A DNA stretch of 64,000 nucleotides, taken from contig CBDIHI010000006.1 in assembly GCA_965279075.1 (NCBI GenBank), forward strand, positions 62,001 to 126,000, written 5' to 3'. Below the pieces are notes generated by a model. It was not told the origin of the DNA. It saw only the letters and a list, made by a program, of their open reading frames with translations, and did not search any database. This stretch comes from SZAS-79 sp965279075. Lineage in GTDB: Bacteria > Pseudomonadota > Gammaproteobacteria > Burkholderiales > SG8-39. Shown one piece after another: positions 51,847 through 60,599 of this stretch (its first letter is position 1; every line of letters starts with the position of its first letter). Position numbers and translations under genes: made by a program.

Positions 51847-52380
51847 ATGCAGCGCGTCCCGTCCGCAGCCTTCGACCCGACCCTGGAAAAGCGCCTCGAG
51901 GCGCTGTGGGGCAAGCCGGTGAACCTGTACAAGGCGCTCGCCAACCACCCGGCCTTCGTTGGCGCGTGGACCGAGTTCGCTCAGTCCATGCGCGCCGACA
52001 CGAAGACTCCGCGCGCGCTGCGCGAGCTGATGATCCTGCGCTCGGGACAGGTGCAGCAGTCCGAGTACGAGTGGGCGCAGCACCTGCGCATGGCGCGCAA
52101 GGCCGGCGTGCGCGAGGCGCAGATCGATGCGCTCGCCCAATGGCGCACGTCGGAGGAGTTCGACGCGCGCGAACGCGCGGCGCTCGGCATTGCGGAAGCC
52201 GTGACTGCCGGCAAGGTGGACGACGCGACCTGGGCCGAAGGCGTGGCGCAGTTTTCGAACGAGGAAATGGTCGAGCTCGTCCTCGTGGCGGGGTTCTACT
52301 CGATGGTGGGCAGGGTGCTCGACGCGTTGCGTGTCGAGCTCGACGACGACATCCGCGACTACGCGCCGCGGCTGCCTTAA
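51847..52380 (+). CDS. Carboxymuconolactone decarboxylase/AhpD-like protein
   Basis: A 177-residue helical protein of the CMD superfamily. The core ALRELMILRSGQVQQSEYEWAQHLRMARKAGV carries the E-x3-W-x2-H element, but the usual C-x2-C peroxidatic pair is replaced by GQVQQSEY. Peroxidase activity by that mechanism is therefore unlikely; a decarboxylase- or lyase-like role is possible. It has AGGAGC before the ATG and is followed 17 bases later by a transporter gene. Confidence 0.83.
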   Translation: MQRVPSAAFDPTLEKRLEALWGKPVNLYKALANHPAFVGAWTEFAQSMRADTKTPRALRELMILRSGQVQQSEYEWAQHLRMARKAGVREAQIDALAQWRTSEEFDARERAALGIAEAVTAGKVDDATWAEGVAQFSNEEMVELVLVAGFYSMVGRVLDALRVELDDDIRDYAPRLP

Positions 52381-52397
52381 GCGCGGGGAGGCGCCCG

Positions 52398-53099
52398 ATG
52401 GAGCGCAAGAGCTACCGGTACTACGACCTCGTGATGGCGGCGTTCGTCACCATCCTGATCTGCTCCAACCTGATCGGCCCGGCGAAGATCGCCCAGCTGG
52501 ACCTGCCCCTGCTCGGCGTAGTGACCTTCGGCGCGGGCGTGCTGTTCTTCCCGATCTCGTATGTGTTTGGCGACGTGCTGACCGAGGTCTACGGCTACGA
52601 CCGCGCGCGCAAGGTGATCTGGGCCGGGTTCGCGGGCCTCGCGTTCGCGTCCTTCATGGCCACGGTGGTGGTTGCCCTCCCGCCCGCGCCCTTCTGGAAC
52701 AACCAGGCGGCCTACGAGGTCGCGTTCGGTTCGACCTGGCGCATCGTGGCGGCGTCGATGTTCGCGTACTTCTGCGGCGAGTTCGTGAACTCGTTCGTGC
52801 TGGCGAAGATGAAGATCCTCACCAAAGGGCGCTGGCTGTGGACCCGGACCATCGGCTCCACGATCGCCGGCGAGGCGATCGACTCGGCGCTCTTCTACCC
52901 CCTGGCCTTCTACGGCACCGGGATCATCCCGGACGAGAAGCTCCCGCTGGTGATGCTGGCGCAGTTCGTCACCAAGGTGGGCGTGGAGGTCGTGTTCACG
53001 CCGGTCACCTACAAGATCGTGAACGCGCTCAAGCGCCTCGAGCACGAGGACTACTACGACCGCAGGACGAACTTCAACCCGTTCGCGCTGAAGCCATAA
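52398..53099 (+). CDS. Queuosine precursor transporter (VUT/YhhQ family)
   Basis: A 233-residue membrane protein of the vitamin uptake transporter family. The core FFPISYVFGDVLTEVYGYDRARKVIWAGF and the later STIAGEAIDSALFYPLAFYG are diagnostic of YhhQ, which imports queuosine precursors (preQ0/preQ1). About six membrane helices. GGGGAGG lies seven bases before the ATG. A much longer in-frame ORF upstream is antisense to the P450 and is not real. Confidence 0.9.
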   Translation: MERKSYRYYDLVMAAFVTILICSNLIGPAKIAQLDLPLLGVVTFGAGVLFFPISYVFGDVLTEVYGYDRARKVIWAGFAGLAFASFMATVVVALPPAPFWNNQAAYEVAFGSTWRIVAASMFAYFCGEFVNSFVLAKMKILTKGRWLWTRTIGSTIAGEAIDSALFYPLAFYGTGIIPDEKLPLVMLAQFVTKVGVEVVFTPVTYKIVNALKRLEHEDYYDRRTNFNPFALKP

Positions 53100-53108
53100 T
53101 TTATGAAA

Positions 53109-53741
53109 TTAGTTCTTAGAACCCGAGTCCCGGAGCCGGTCTCCGGGTGATTCGGATACCGGTTCTGGTATGCCAGGCGGGGTTGGAAGCAGGACCTTCC
53201 CGGCGCGGATCGCTTCCAGGATGCGACGCAGCCTGAACCGGGCTTCGCTCGGCACGTCGTCCACCAGCACCTTGTCCTCGACCTGCACGTAGTACTGGCC
53301 CGCGTAGCGGTCGCCCTCGCGCTGGTGCCAGACGAGCAGGCTGTGCCCGCCCAGGGCCACTTCCGCGGCGAGCCGGTTCTGCGGCGTGAAGTATTGCGCG
53401 TACACCTGCTTGAATCCGTCGTCCCCGACCGCGCTCTTGTAGTCGTGCAGGACCTCGTACCGGCGGCGCGGCGCGTTGGAGAGCATCGCGGCGTCTTCCA
53501 CGGCGCCCGAGGTCAGGTACCGGTTCAGCAGGCGGGCGGTGTTCAGCGCGCTGGTCGGCTCGAGCTGCACGGCCGGGTCGGCGAGGTGGGCTCCCGGCGG
53601 GAACGCGCGAATCGAGTAGTGGACCGTCTCGCCGTCGAGTTCCACCGTGCGGTCGGCCAGCGGCTGGCCGGGCGCGAGCGCCGCGTACGCGAGGAGGACC
53701 GGCACGGTCCACCATTTCCCGTTGGGCTTCACGGCCGGCAC
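53109..53741 (-). CDS. Exported protein of unknown function
   Basis: A 210-residue protein with an N-terminal signal-like segment (WWTVPVLLAYAALAPGQPLA, residues 10-29) and no other membrane helix. The body ELDGETVHYSIRAFPPGAHLADPA, DDGFKQVYAQYFTPQNRLAAEV and DKVLVDDVPSEARFRLRRILEAIR is not recognised. It lies 25 bases downstream of the large ferredoxin oxidoreductase gene on the same strand and is convergent with the queuosine transporter gene. Periplasmic location is inferred. Confidence 0.65.
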   Translation of the reverse strand: MPAVKPNGKWWTVPVLLAYAALAPGQPLADRTVELDGETVHYSIRAFPPGAHLADPAVQLEPTSALNTARLLNRYLTSGAVEDAAMLSNAPRRRYEVLHDYKSAVGDDGFKQVYAQYFTPQNRLAAEVALGGHSLLVWHQREGDRYAGQYYVQVEDKVLVDDVPSEARFRLRRILEAIRAGKVLLPTPPGIPEPVSESPGDRLRDSGSKN

Positions 53742-53766
53742 CAGGAAGGCGGGGTGGCCCCGGTGC

Positions 53767-56700
53767 TCAGGCCGCGCGGGCGACCGGTGCCGCCGGGTTG
53801 CGAAAGCGCGCCATCAGCGCCTCGCGCCTGCCGTCCGCGGCGACGATGTTTTTGGCCTTGATGTGGCCGTAGCCGCGGATCGACTCGGGCAGGCTCGCGA
53901 CCTCGACCGCCAGCGAGAGGTTCTCGCGCGTGAGGCCGCGGAGCAGTTCGTCGACCGTGCCCTCGTAGTCGGCCACGAGCCGGCGCTCCGCGCGCCTTTC
54001 GTCGGTATGCCCGAACGGGTCGAGCGCGGTGCCGCGCAGGCCCTTCAGCTTCGCGAGCAGGCGGAACGCGGCCATCATCCACGGGCCGAAGGTCATCTTG
54101 CGCGGTTCGCCGGTCTGCGGGTCGGCCTTGGCGAGGAGCGGCGGGGCGAGGTGGAACACGAGCTTGTAGTCGCCCTCGAACATGGCGTCGATCTTCTTCC
54201 TGAACCCGCCGTCCGAATGCAGTCGCGCGACCTCGTACTCGTCCTTGTAGGCCATCAGCTTCGCGCCGTAGCGCGCCACCGCCTTCGCGAGTTCCTCGCC
54301 GCCCGCGAGCCGGCCCTCGGCCTCGCTCACCCGGGCCACCAGGGCCGAATAGCGCGCGGCATAGCGCGCGTCCTGGTATTCCGTGAGCAGTTTCACGCGG
54401 CGTTCCACCAGCTCGTCCAGCGTGCGGGAGAAGTGCTGCGAAATCGGGATCACGTCGGCCGGGGTCGCGGCCCTGCGCACGCCTTCCAGGTCCGTGGCGG
54501 CACGGCGGCCCCAGACGAAGCTTTTACGGTTGAACTCCACCGCAATGCCGTTCAACTCGATCGCGCGCTCGATCGCGCCCGCCGACAGCGGCACCCAGCC
54601 CTTCTGGTACGCATAGCCCAGCATGAACATGTTGGTGGCGATCGAATCGCCCATCAGGCTGGTCGCCATCTCGGCGGCGGCCACGAAGTCGGCATCCTTG
54701 CCGCCGCAGGCCTCGCGCACGTCATGCTGCAGGTCGCTGCCGGGCAACTGCCAGTCCGGGTTCTTCACGAACTCGGCCGTGGGCGCAGTGGTTGCATTCA
54801 CCACGGCCTTCGTGCGACCGGCCGACATCGTGCCGAGCGCATCGGCGCTGGCGGTGACCACGAGGTCGCAGCCGATGACGAGGTCGGCGTTGCCGGTACC
54901 GATCCGCGCCGCGTGCAGTTCCCCGGGCGTCCGGGCGATCTTCACGTGAGACATCACGGGCCCGCCTTTCTGCGCGAGGCCGGACATGTCCAGCACCGAC
55001 ACGCCCTTGCCCTCGAGATGGCCGGCCATCGCGAGGATCTGGCCGATCGTCACCACGCCGGTGCCGCCGATGCCGGTGACCAGCACGCTGCAGGGCTCGT
55101 CGAGCGACGCGGGTTGCGGATCGATCAGGGCCGGGAACGATCCGCCGCCTTCCTTGGGCGCCGCCTTGCCCTTCCTCAGCGCGCCGCCTTCGACGGTCAC
55201 GAAGCTCGGGCAGAAGCCCTTCACGCACGAGAAATCCTTGTTGCACGTGGACTGGTTGACCCGGCGCTTGCGGCCGAACTCGGTTTCAAGGGGCTCGACC
55301 GACAGGCAATTCGATTTCGTGCTGCAGTCGCCGCAGCCCTCGCACACGGCCTCGTTGATGACCGCGCGCTTGGCCGGGTCGGGATAGGCGTTGCGCTTCC
55401 TGCGGCGGCGTTTCTCGGAGGCGCAGGTCTGGTCGTAAATCAGCGCGGAGACGCCGGGCATCTCGCGCAGCTCGCGCTGCACCTGGTCGAGTTCGTCGCG
55501 ATGCCGGACCGTGACGCCCGGCGCCCAGTTCGTCCCCGGCGCGTACTTTTCCGGCTCGTCGGTGACGACGACGATCGGCGTCACCCCTTCGGCGGCGATC
55601 TGCCGCGAAATCGTCGGCGGGTCGAGCGGGCCGTCGTGGTGCTGGCCGCCGGTCATGGCGACCGCGTCGTTGAAGAGGATCTTGTAGGTCATCGTGACCC
55701 TGGCGGCCACGGCCGCGCGGATCGCCATCAGGCCCGAGTGGAAGTACGTGCCGTCGCCCAGGTTGGCGAAGATGTGCTTGGTGTCGCAGAACGGCGCCTG
55801 GCCGATCCACGGGGCGCCTTCGCCGCCCATGTGCGTGAAGGTGGAAGTGTTCCGGTCCATCCACACGGCCATGAAGTGGCAGCCGATGCCTGCGGTGGCG
55901 CGGCTGCCTTCGGGTACGCGCGTCGACGTGTTGTGCGGACAGCCCGAGCAGAAGTAAGGCTGGCGCACCGAGGTGACGCGCGGGCGGGCTAGGGCTTTTT
56001 CCTTCGCGTCGAGGAAGGCGAGGCGGGCGCGGTACCTCTCCCCGAGAAGCTTGTCGAGGCCGAGCTTCGCGAAACGCTTGGCCAGCGCGCGCGCGACGAT
56101 GGCGGGCGAATGCTCGTACTGCGCCGGCAGGAGCCACGTGCCCGCGGGCTGGCCGGACGACTGGCTCCACTCGCCGTTGTCGTCGAACTTGCCGACCACG
56201 CGGGGGGCGCGTTTACCTTCCTCCCAGGTGTAGAGCTCTTCCTTGATCTGGTATTCGATCAGCTGGCGCTTTTCCTCGACGACGAGGATCTCTTCCAGTC
56301 CTTCGGCGAAGCGGCGCGCGCCCTGCGGCTCGAGCGGCCAGGGCATCGCCACCTTGTAGACGCGAAGGCCGATGTCACGGGCGACGTCCTCGTCGATGCC
56401 GAGGTCGGCCAGCGCCTGCATGGTGTCGCCGAACGATTTTCCGGTGGTGACGATGCCAAGGCGCGCGCGCGGCGAGTCCCAGACGAGACGGTCGAGCTTG
56501 TTGGCACGCGCGTAGGCGACCGCAGCGTAGACCTTGTAGTCGAGGAGGCGCGCTTCCTGCTCGAGGATGCCGTCCGGCCAGCGGATATTGAGCCCGCCCT
56601 GCGGCAGCACGAAGTCATCGGGGACGACGACCTTCACGCGGTGCGGGTCGACGTCGACCGAGGCGCCCGACTCGACCACGTCGGTCACGCACTTGAACCC

Positions 56701-57312
56701 GATCCAGCAGCCCGAGTAGCGGCTCATCGCGAAACCGTGCAGGCCGTAGTCGAGGTACTCCTGCACTGAGGACGGGTTGAGGACCGGGATCAGGCAGGCC
56801 TTGAGGATGTGCTCGCTCTGGTGGGCGAGCGTGGACGACTTGGCCGCGTGGTCGTCGCCCGCGAGCACCAGCACGCCGCCGTGCTTCGCCGAGCCTGCGG
56901 CGTTGCCGTGCTTGAACACGTCGCCGCAGCGGTCCACGCCCGGGCCCTTGCCGTACCACATCGAGAACACGCCGTCGTACTTCGCGCCCTGGAAGAGGTT
57001 CACCTGCTGCGTGCCCCAGATTGCCGTGGCTGCGAGGTCCTCGTTCACCCCGGGCTGGAACTTGACGTGGTGCTGCTCGAGGTGGGTCTTCGCGCCGTGG
57101 AAGGACTGGTCGACGCCGCCGAGCGGCGAGCCGCGGTAGCCGGAGACGAATCCCGCGGTGTTGAGCCCCGCGGCGAGGTCGCGCGTCCTCTGCATCATCG
57201 GCAGGCGCACCAGCGCCTGGGTGCCGGTGAGGAAAACGCGGCCCGAATCGAGCGTGTACTTGTCGTCGAGGGAGGCCTTGGCGAGGGCGGCGGGAGCGAC
57301 CGGGGCGTTCAT
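53767..57312 (-). CDS. Indolepyruvate ferredoxin oxidoreductase family protein (fused IorA/IorB-like)
   Basis: An 1181-residue fused 2-oxoacid:ferredoxin oxidoreductase that oxidatively decarboxylates aryl pyruvates with thiamine diphosphate. The pyrimidine-binding domain is N-terminal (GTQALVRLPMMQRTRDLAAGLNTAGFVSGY), the ThDP region GIGCHFMAVWMDRNTSTFTHMGGEG lies near residue 460-490, and a cysteine-rich stretch CEGCGDC...CNKDFSCVKGFCPSF lies near 655-705. The gamma domain starts at VLVTGIGGTGVVTIGQILAMA (near 735). In Burkholderiales this large form commonly serves phenylpyruvate or indolepyruvate. A LysR gene lies just upstream on the same strand. Confidence 0.9.
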   Translation of the reverse strand: MNAPVAPAALAKASLDDKYTLDSGRVFLTGTQALVRLPMMQRTRDLAAGLNTAGFVSGYRGSPLGGVDQSFHGAKTHLEQHHVKFQPGVNEDLAATAIWGTQQVNLFQGAKYDGVFSMWYGKGPGVDRCGDVFKHGNAAGSAKHGGVLVLAGDDHAAKSSTLAHQSEHILKACLIPVLNPSSVQEYLDYGLHGFAMSRYSGCWIGFKCVTDVVESGASVDVDPHRVKVVVPDDFVLPQGGLNIRWPDGILEQEARLLDYKVYAAVAYARANKLDRLVWDSPRARLGIVTTGKSFGDTMQALADLGIDEDVARDIGLRVYKVAMPWPLEPQGARRFAEGLEEILVVEEKRQLIEYQIKEELYTWEEGKRAPRVVGKFDDNGEWSQSSGQPAGTWLLPAQYEHSPAIVARALAKRFAKLGLDKLLGERYRARLAFLDAKEKALARPRVTSVRQPYFCSGCPHNTSTRVPEGSRATAGIGCHFMAVWMDRNTSTFTHMGGEGAPWIGQAPFCDTKHIFANLGDGTYFHSGLMAIRAAVAARVTMTYKILFNDAVAMTGGQHHDGPLDPPTISRQIAAEGVTPIVVVTDEPEKYAPGTNWAPGVTVRHRDELDQVQRELREMPGVSALIYDQTCASEKRRRRKRNAYPDPAKRAVINEAVCEGCGDCSTKSNCLSVEPLETEFGRKRRVNQSTCNKDFSCVKGFCPSFVTVEGGALRKGKAAPKEGGGSFPALIDPQPASLDEPCSVLVTGIGGTGVVTIGQILAMAGHLEGKGVSVLDMSGLAQKGGPVMSHVKIARTPGELHAARIGTGNADLVIGCDLVVTASADALGTMSAGRTKAVVNATTAPTAEFVKNPDWQLPGSDLQHDVREACGGKDADFVAAAEMATSLMGDSIATNMFMLGYAYQKGWVPLSAGAIERAIELNGIAVEFNRKSFVWGRRAATDLEGVRRAATPADVIPISQHFSRTLDELVERRVKLLTEYQDARYAARYSALVARVSEAEGRLAGGEELAKAVARYGAKLMAYKDEYEVARLHSDGGFRKKIDAMFEGDYKLVFHLAPPLLAKADPQTGEPRKMTFGPWMMAAFRLLAKLKGLRGTALDPFGHTDERRAERRLVADYEGTVDELLRGLTRENLSLAVEVASLPESIRGYGHIKAKNIVAADGRREALMARFRNPAAPVARAA

Positions 57313-57381
57313 GGATTCGCCTCCTTGAAAAGAGGGTTTGCTATGGGCGGCGCGAAGCGAATCGAGACTAGCACAATCGCC

Positions 57382-58311
57382 CTACCTTGCAGGCAACGGC
57401 TTGTCCCAGTACGGCTCGGGCCCGAACGACTCGGCGAGGAAGTCGATGAACGCGCGTGTCTTCGCCGGAAGGTGCCTGCGGTGCGGGTACACCGCGTAGA
57501 TCGCCACGTCGCTGTCGAACGTATAGCCCGGGCAGAGCGCGACGAGCGACCCGTCTTCGAGGTGGCGGCGCACGTCCCACGTCGACTTCAGCGCGATGCC
57601 CAGGCCCGCGAGCGCCCATTCCCGCAGCACCTCCCAGTTGTCGCAGGCGTAGTTGCCGGTCACGCGCACCTTGCCGCGCTTGCCCACCGGGCCGCGGTAG
57701 TCCCAGGTCTGCGTGAACCCCTGGCCCCAGTCGGCCAGCAGGCAGTTGTGGCCCTCGAACTCGGCAGGCGTCTTCGGCGTGCCGTGCCGCCGCAGGTACT
57801 CGGGGCTCGCGCAGACCACGCGCCGGTTCGGCGCGAGCTTGCGCGCCGCGAGCGACGAGTCCTCCAGCTCGGCGATGCGGATCGCCACGTCGAACCCCTC
57901 CTCCAGCATGTTGACGCGGCGGTCCGAAAGGCTCAGCGCGAGCTGCAGCTTCGGATAGAGCCTGGCGAACTTCGGCACCAGCGGCGCAATGTGCTGGTGG
58001 CCGAATGCCGAGGACATTGCGACGCGCAGGATCCCCTGCGGCTCGACCCGGCCCGCCGAGATGCTCGCGTCGGCTTCGTCGATTTCGGCAAGGATGCGGC
58101 TGCAGGTGTCGTAGTAGCTCGCACCCTCGTCGGTCAGGCTGGTGCGCCGCGTGGTGCGGTTCAGCAGGCGTACCCCGAGGCGTGTTTCAAGGGCCGCCAG
58201 CCGGCGACTGACCACGGCGGTGGACAGCCCGAGGTCCCGGGCAGCCGCGGACAGGCTGCCGGTCGTCACCACCCGGGTAAAGATCGCCATTTCCTGCAGG
58301 TTGTCGGACAT
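57382..58311 (-). CDS. LysR family transcriptional regulator
   Basis: A 309-residue full-length LysR protein: winged helix-turn-helix at residues 1-60 (FTRVVTTGSLSAAARDLGLSTAVVSRRLAALE) and a periplasmic-binding-like effector domain of the DmlR/AaeR type. It is 69 bases upstream of the large oxidoreductase gene in the same orientation, which is unusual since most LysR regulators are divergent from their targets. It is divergent from a small ORF. A role in regulating either is plausible but not shown. Confidence 0.92.
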   Translation of the reverse strand: MSDNLQEMAIFTRVVTTGSLSAAARDLGLSTAVVSRRLAALETRLGVRLLNRTTRRTSLTDEGASYYDTCSRILAEIDEADASISAGRVEPQGILRVAMSSAFGHQHIAPLVPKFARLYPKLQLALSLSDRRVNMLEEGFDVAIRIAELEDSSLAARKLAPNRRVVCASPEYLRRHGTPKTPAEFEGHNCLLADWGQGFTQTWDYRGPVGKRGKVRVTGNYACDNWEVLREWALAGLGIALKSTWDVRRHLEDGSLVALCPGYTFDSDVAIYAVYPHRRHLPAKTRAFIDFLAESFGPEPYWDKPLPAR

Positions 58312-58416
58312 ATTGTTGTGATTAGTGCAAAGGTGTTTTGGAATATTCGCCCATTCTCAATTCAATCGCAAACACTTACATTTGTCGCATCGCAACATCA
58401 CATCGGAATACGAATC

Positions 58417-58644
58417 ATGAACGCCAGCGAGATCGAGTTCATCGAAGCAAGGCTCCCGGCCGGCCTCCAGAGGATTCCTTCGCCGGAACAAATGGACCGT
58501 TTGATGGCCATCGCCAGGCGGGAGCGCAACCGGCACATGGCAGAAGCTTTCAACGGGTTCGTGGCGGGCGCCAGGGCTTTCCTGCGCGCGATCCGTCGCA
58601 ATGCGCAGGCGTGCTCCGACGCCCGCCTCCACTCCCACGCTTAA
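58417..58644 (+). CDS. Small Arg-rich protein of unknown function
   Basis: A 75-residue ORF. The first half has IEARLPAGLQRIPSPEQMDRLM, and the second half is a basic amphipathic helix (RRERNRHMAEAFNGFVAGARAFLRAIRRNAQA). Codon use looks coding and the divergent LysR promoter region ends before it. The ATG has only a weak GGAA upstream. It has no recognised domain. Immediately downstream is a hairpin with a CCUCC-repeat loop, an arrangement also seen downstream of small Arg-rich DUF1127 genes in other proteobacteria. Confidence 0.55.
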   Translation: MNASEIEFIEARLPAGLQRIPSPEQMDRLMAIARRERNRHMAEAFNGFVAGARAFLRAIRRNAQACSDARLHSHA

Positions 58645-58654
58645 CCGGTCGCGA

Positions 58655-58730
58655 CCGCCGCAGCACCTCCTCCTCCTCCTCCGCTGCGGCGGACTTGTCC
58701 CGCCCCGCGCTCCGCGCGGGGCGGGGACGC
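58655..58730 (+). ncRNA. Candidate 3'-UTR small RNA with anti-Shine-Dalgarno loop
   Basis: Hairpin 1 has a perfect 10-bp stem (58655-58664 with 58683-58692) and an 18-base loop reading ACC followed by repeated TCC. It begins with ACCTCCT, the same bases as the 16S rRNA anti-Shine-Dalgarno tail. Hairpin 2 (58697-58728) has an 8-bp GC-only stem GCCCCGCG/CGCGGGGC extended by GTCCC/GGGGAC, but no T run. A 12-base palindrome CGGTCGCGACCG at 58646-58657 precedes it. Loop composition and hairpin order resemble the CcsR/cuckoo RNAs of alphaproteobacteria; transcription is not shown. Confidence 0.5.
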
Positions 58731-58750
58731 GTTAAGCACCATCAGCACCC

Positions 58751-58771
58751 GGGCGCGCAGTGCGCGCGCCC
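58751..58771 (-). terminator. GC hairpin downstream of the MBL gene
   Basis: GGGCGCGC / GCGCGCCC stem with a five-base loop, 29 bases after the MBL stop codon on the minus strand. No T run follows. It would also be read by rightward transcripts from the small ORF. Confidence 0.45.
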
Positions 58772-58799
58772 GATTCCGCCGGCATTCCCGGACGGTCGC

Positions 58800-59744
58800 T
58801 CAGGCGATCGACTTCCACATGTCGATGTCGCGCTTCGCAGTCCAGATTCGCGGATGCGAGATGCCGCTCGCCTCGTCATAGGCGCGCGACACGTCGAAGG
58901 GCATGCAGTGCTCGTAGATGGGATACGCACCGTAAGCGGGATCCATCCTGCGCTTGGTCGACTGGTAGACCTCCTTCATCGACCGGCCCGCTTTCACGCC
59001 GCGCCGCGCCGAGTCGAGCAGCCCGCGCACGAAATCCTGCGTGAACCTGATCGCCTTGAGCGACTCGCCCGGCGTCTTCAGGGCGGGCCCGCGGCCGGGG
59101 ACCAGTGCGCGGGGCTTCAGCGCGACGAGCCGGTCCAGCGTCGCCGGCCAGTCCTGCAGGTGCGCATCGCCCGTGTAGATGCCGGCCTTGTATTCCACCA
59201 GGTCGCCGGAGAAGAGCACTTTCTGCGCGGGAATCCAGACGATCGTGTCGCCCGCGGTGTGGCCCCGGCCGGCGTGGATGATGCGGACCTCGAGCTTGCC
59301 CATCATCACCGTCATTTCCTGCCGGAAGACCATGGTCGGCCACGTCAGGCCGGGAATCGTTTCCTTGCCGCGGAAGAGCCGCGGGAAGCGGCCGATCTCG
59401 CTCGCCATGTCCTGCTTGCCGCGCTCCCGGATGAGCTCCAGCGTCGCGTCGCTTGCGATGACCTGCTGCGCCTTGAACGCGGAAGCGCCGAGCACGCGCA
59501 CCGCATGGTAGTGGGACAGCACCACATACTTGATCGGCTTGGAGGTGACCTTGCGGATGCGCCTGATGACCTCGCGAGCCATCAGGGGCGTGGCCTGCGC
59601 GTCGATCACCATCACGCTGTCGTCGCCGACGATGACACCGGTGTTGGGGTCGCCCTCGGCGGTGAACGCGTAGGCGTTCGCCGAAAGCCTCTCGAACTTG
59701 ATCTTCTTGGGCTTGAGGTCGCCCTGGGATGCGAAAGTCGCCAT
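58800..59744 (-). CDS. MBL-fold hydrolase with altered zinc motif
   Basis: A 314-residue metallo-beta-lactamase-fold protein. The expected HxHxDH motif reads HYHAVR in VLSHYHAVRVLG, so the Asp and third His are replaced. The later ligands are present in HAGRGHTAGDTIVW and LFSGDLVEYKAG. One metal site should persist while the second is impaired. The conserved surroundings (RERGKQDMASEIGRFPRLFRGKETIPGLTWPT) suggest a genuine subfamily and not a decaying gene. Start ATG at 59744, 14 bases after the response regulator stop, so the two are probably cotranscribed. Confidence 0.82.
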   Translation of the reverse strand: MATFASQGDLKPKKIKFERLSANAYAFTAEGDPNTGVIVGDDSVMVIDAQATPLMAREVIRRIRKVTSKPIKYVVLSHYHAVRVLGASAFKAQQVIASDATLELIRERGKQDMASEIGRFPRLFRGKETIPGLTWPTMVFRQEMTVMMGKLEVRIIHAGRGHTAGDTIVWIPAQKVLFSGDLVEYKAGIYTGDAHLQDWPATLDRLVALKPRALVPGRGPALKTPGESLKAIRFTQDFVRGLLDSARRGVKAGRSMKEVYQSTKRRMDPAYGAYPIYEHCMPFDVSRAYDEASGISHPRIWTAKRDIDMWKSIA

Positions 59745-59758
59745 GCACTGCTCCTGGT

Positions 59759-60499
59759 TCAGGCGACCGCGATGTCGATCTGCTCGAGGCGGTAGCCGTA
59801 GTTGTAGACGGGGACGACGCGAAAGCCCGTTTCGGGCCTCAGGTCGAGCTTCTTGCGCACCTGGCTGACGTGCGTGTCGACCGTACGCGTGGCCAGGTCG
59901 CCGCTCTGGCCCCACACCGCTTCGCGCAGGTGCCCGCGCGAAAGCAGCCGCCCGAGGTTGCGGAACAGCACCACCGCCAGGTCGAATTCCTTGGGCGTCA
60001 GGTCCACCGACTTGCCGTTGTGGCGGATTTCGCCGCGCTGGGTGTCGATCTCGTAGGGGGGGAAGCTGAGCAGTTTCTGCTCCTGATGGGGGTAGGCCCG
60101 ACGCAGCAGCGCGTGCACGCGAGCGAGCAGTTCCTGCCGGCGCGCGGGCTTCACCATGTAGTCGTCGGCCCCGGCTTCGAGGGCGAACACGATGTCCTCT
60201 TCCGAATCGCGCACCGTGACGAACAGCACCGGCACGAGCTTGGAAATGTTGCTGCGGATCCATTTCAGCACATCGGCGCCGGAAACGTCGGGCACCTGCC
60301 AGTCGAGCACGTAGATGTCGAAGCTCTCCCGCCCGGCCAGGCGCATGGTCTCACGCCCGCTTGTATAGGCGTGCACGTCGTGGCCGGCGTCGGACAGCCA
60401 GCGCTTGAGCAGCGCGAGCTGGTCAGGATCGTCTTCCAGGATTGCAATACGCAATGAGTTCTCCAGCTGTTGGGCTTTACGTTCTTTGACACGAATCAT
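59759..60499 (-). CDS. OmpR/PhoB-type response regulator
   Basis: A 246-residue two-domain regulator. The receiver has the acidic pair in LEDD (residues 21-24), phospho-acceptor Asp66 in YVLDWQVPD and the Lys in MVKPARR. The C-terminal winged helix is recognised by LTPKEFDLAVVLFRNLGRLLSR and DTHVSQVRKKLDL. No sensor kinase gene is adjacent. It is followed by the variant MBL gene in the same direction, and divergent from nadX. Confidence 0.92.
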   Translation of the reverse strand: MIRVKERKAQQLENSLRIAILEDDPDQLALLKRWLSDAGHDVHAYTSGRETMRLAGRESFDIYVLDWQVPDVSGADVLKWIRSNISKLVPVLFVTVRDSEEDIVFALEAGADDYMVKPARRQELLARVHALLRRAYPHQEQKLLSFPPYEIDTQRGEIRHNGKSVDLTPKEFDLAVVLFRNLGRLLSRGHLREAVWGQSGDLATRTVDTHVSQVRKKLDLRPETGFRVVPVYNYGYRLEQIDIAVA

Positions 60500-60599
60500 A
60501 AGCCCAACCGCATCGGTTCATAAAGCGGTGGAGGAGGGACAGGGAGATCCGGGCGCATATGGCAGAATGCGGCGCTTTCCCGGCACGGAAGGGCACCCA

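Noticed and set aside
58665..58682. The CCT-repeat as a simple microsatellite
   Set aside because: It sits exactly in the loop of a perfect 10-bp hairpin, so structure explains its position better than slippage alone, although slippage may have set the repeat number.
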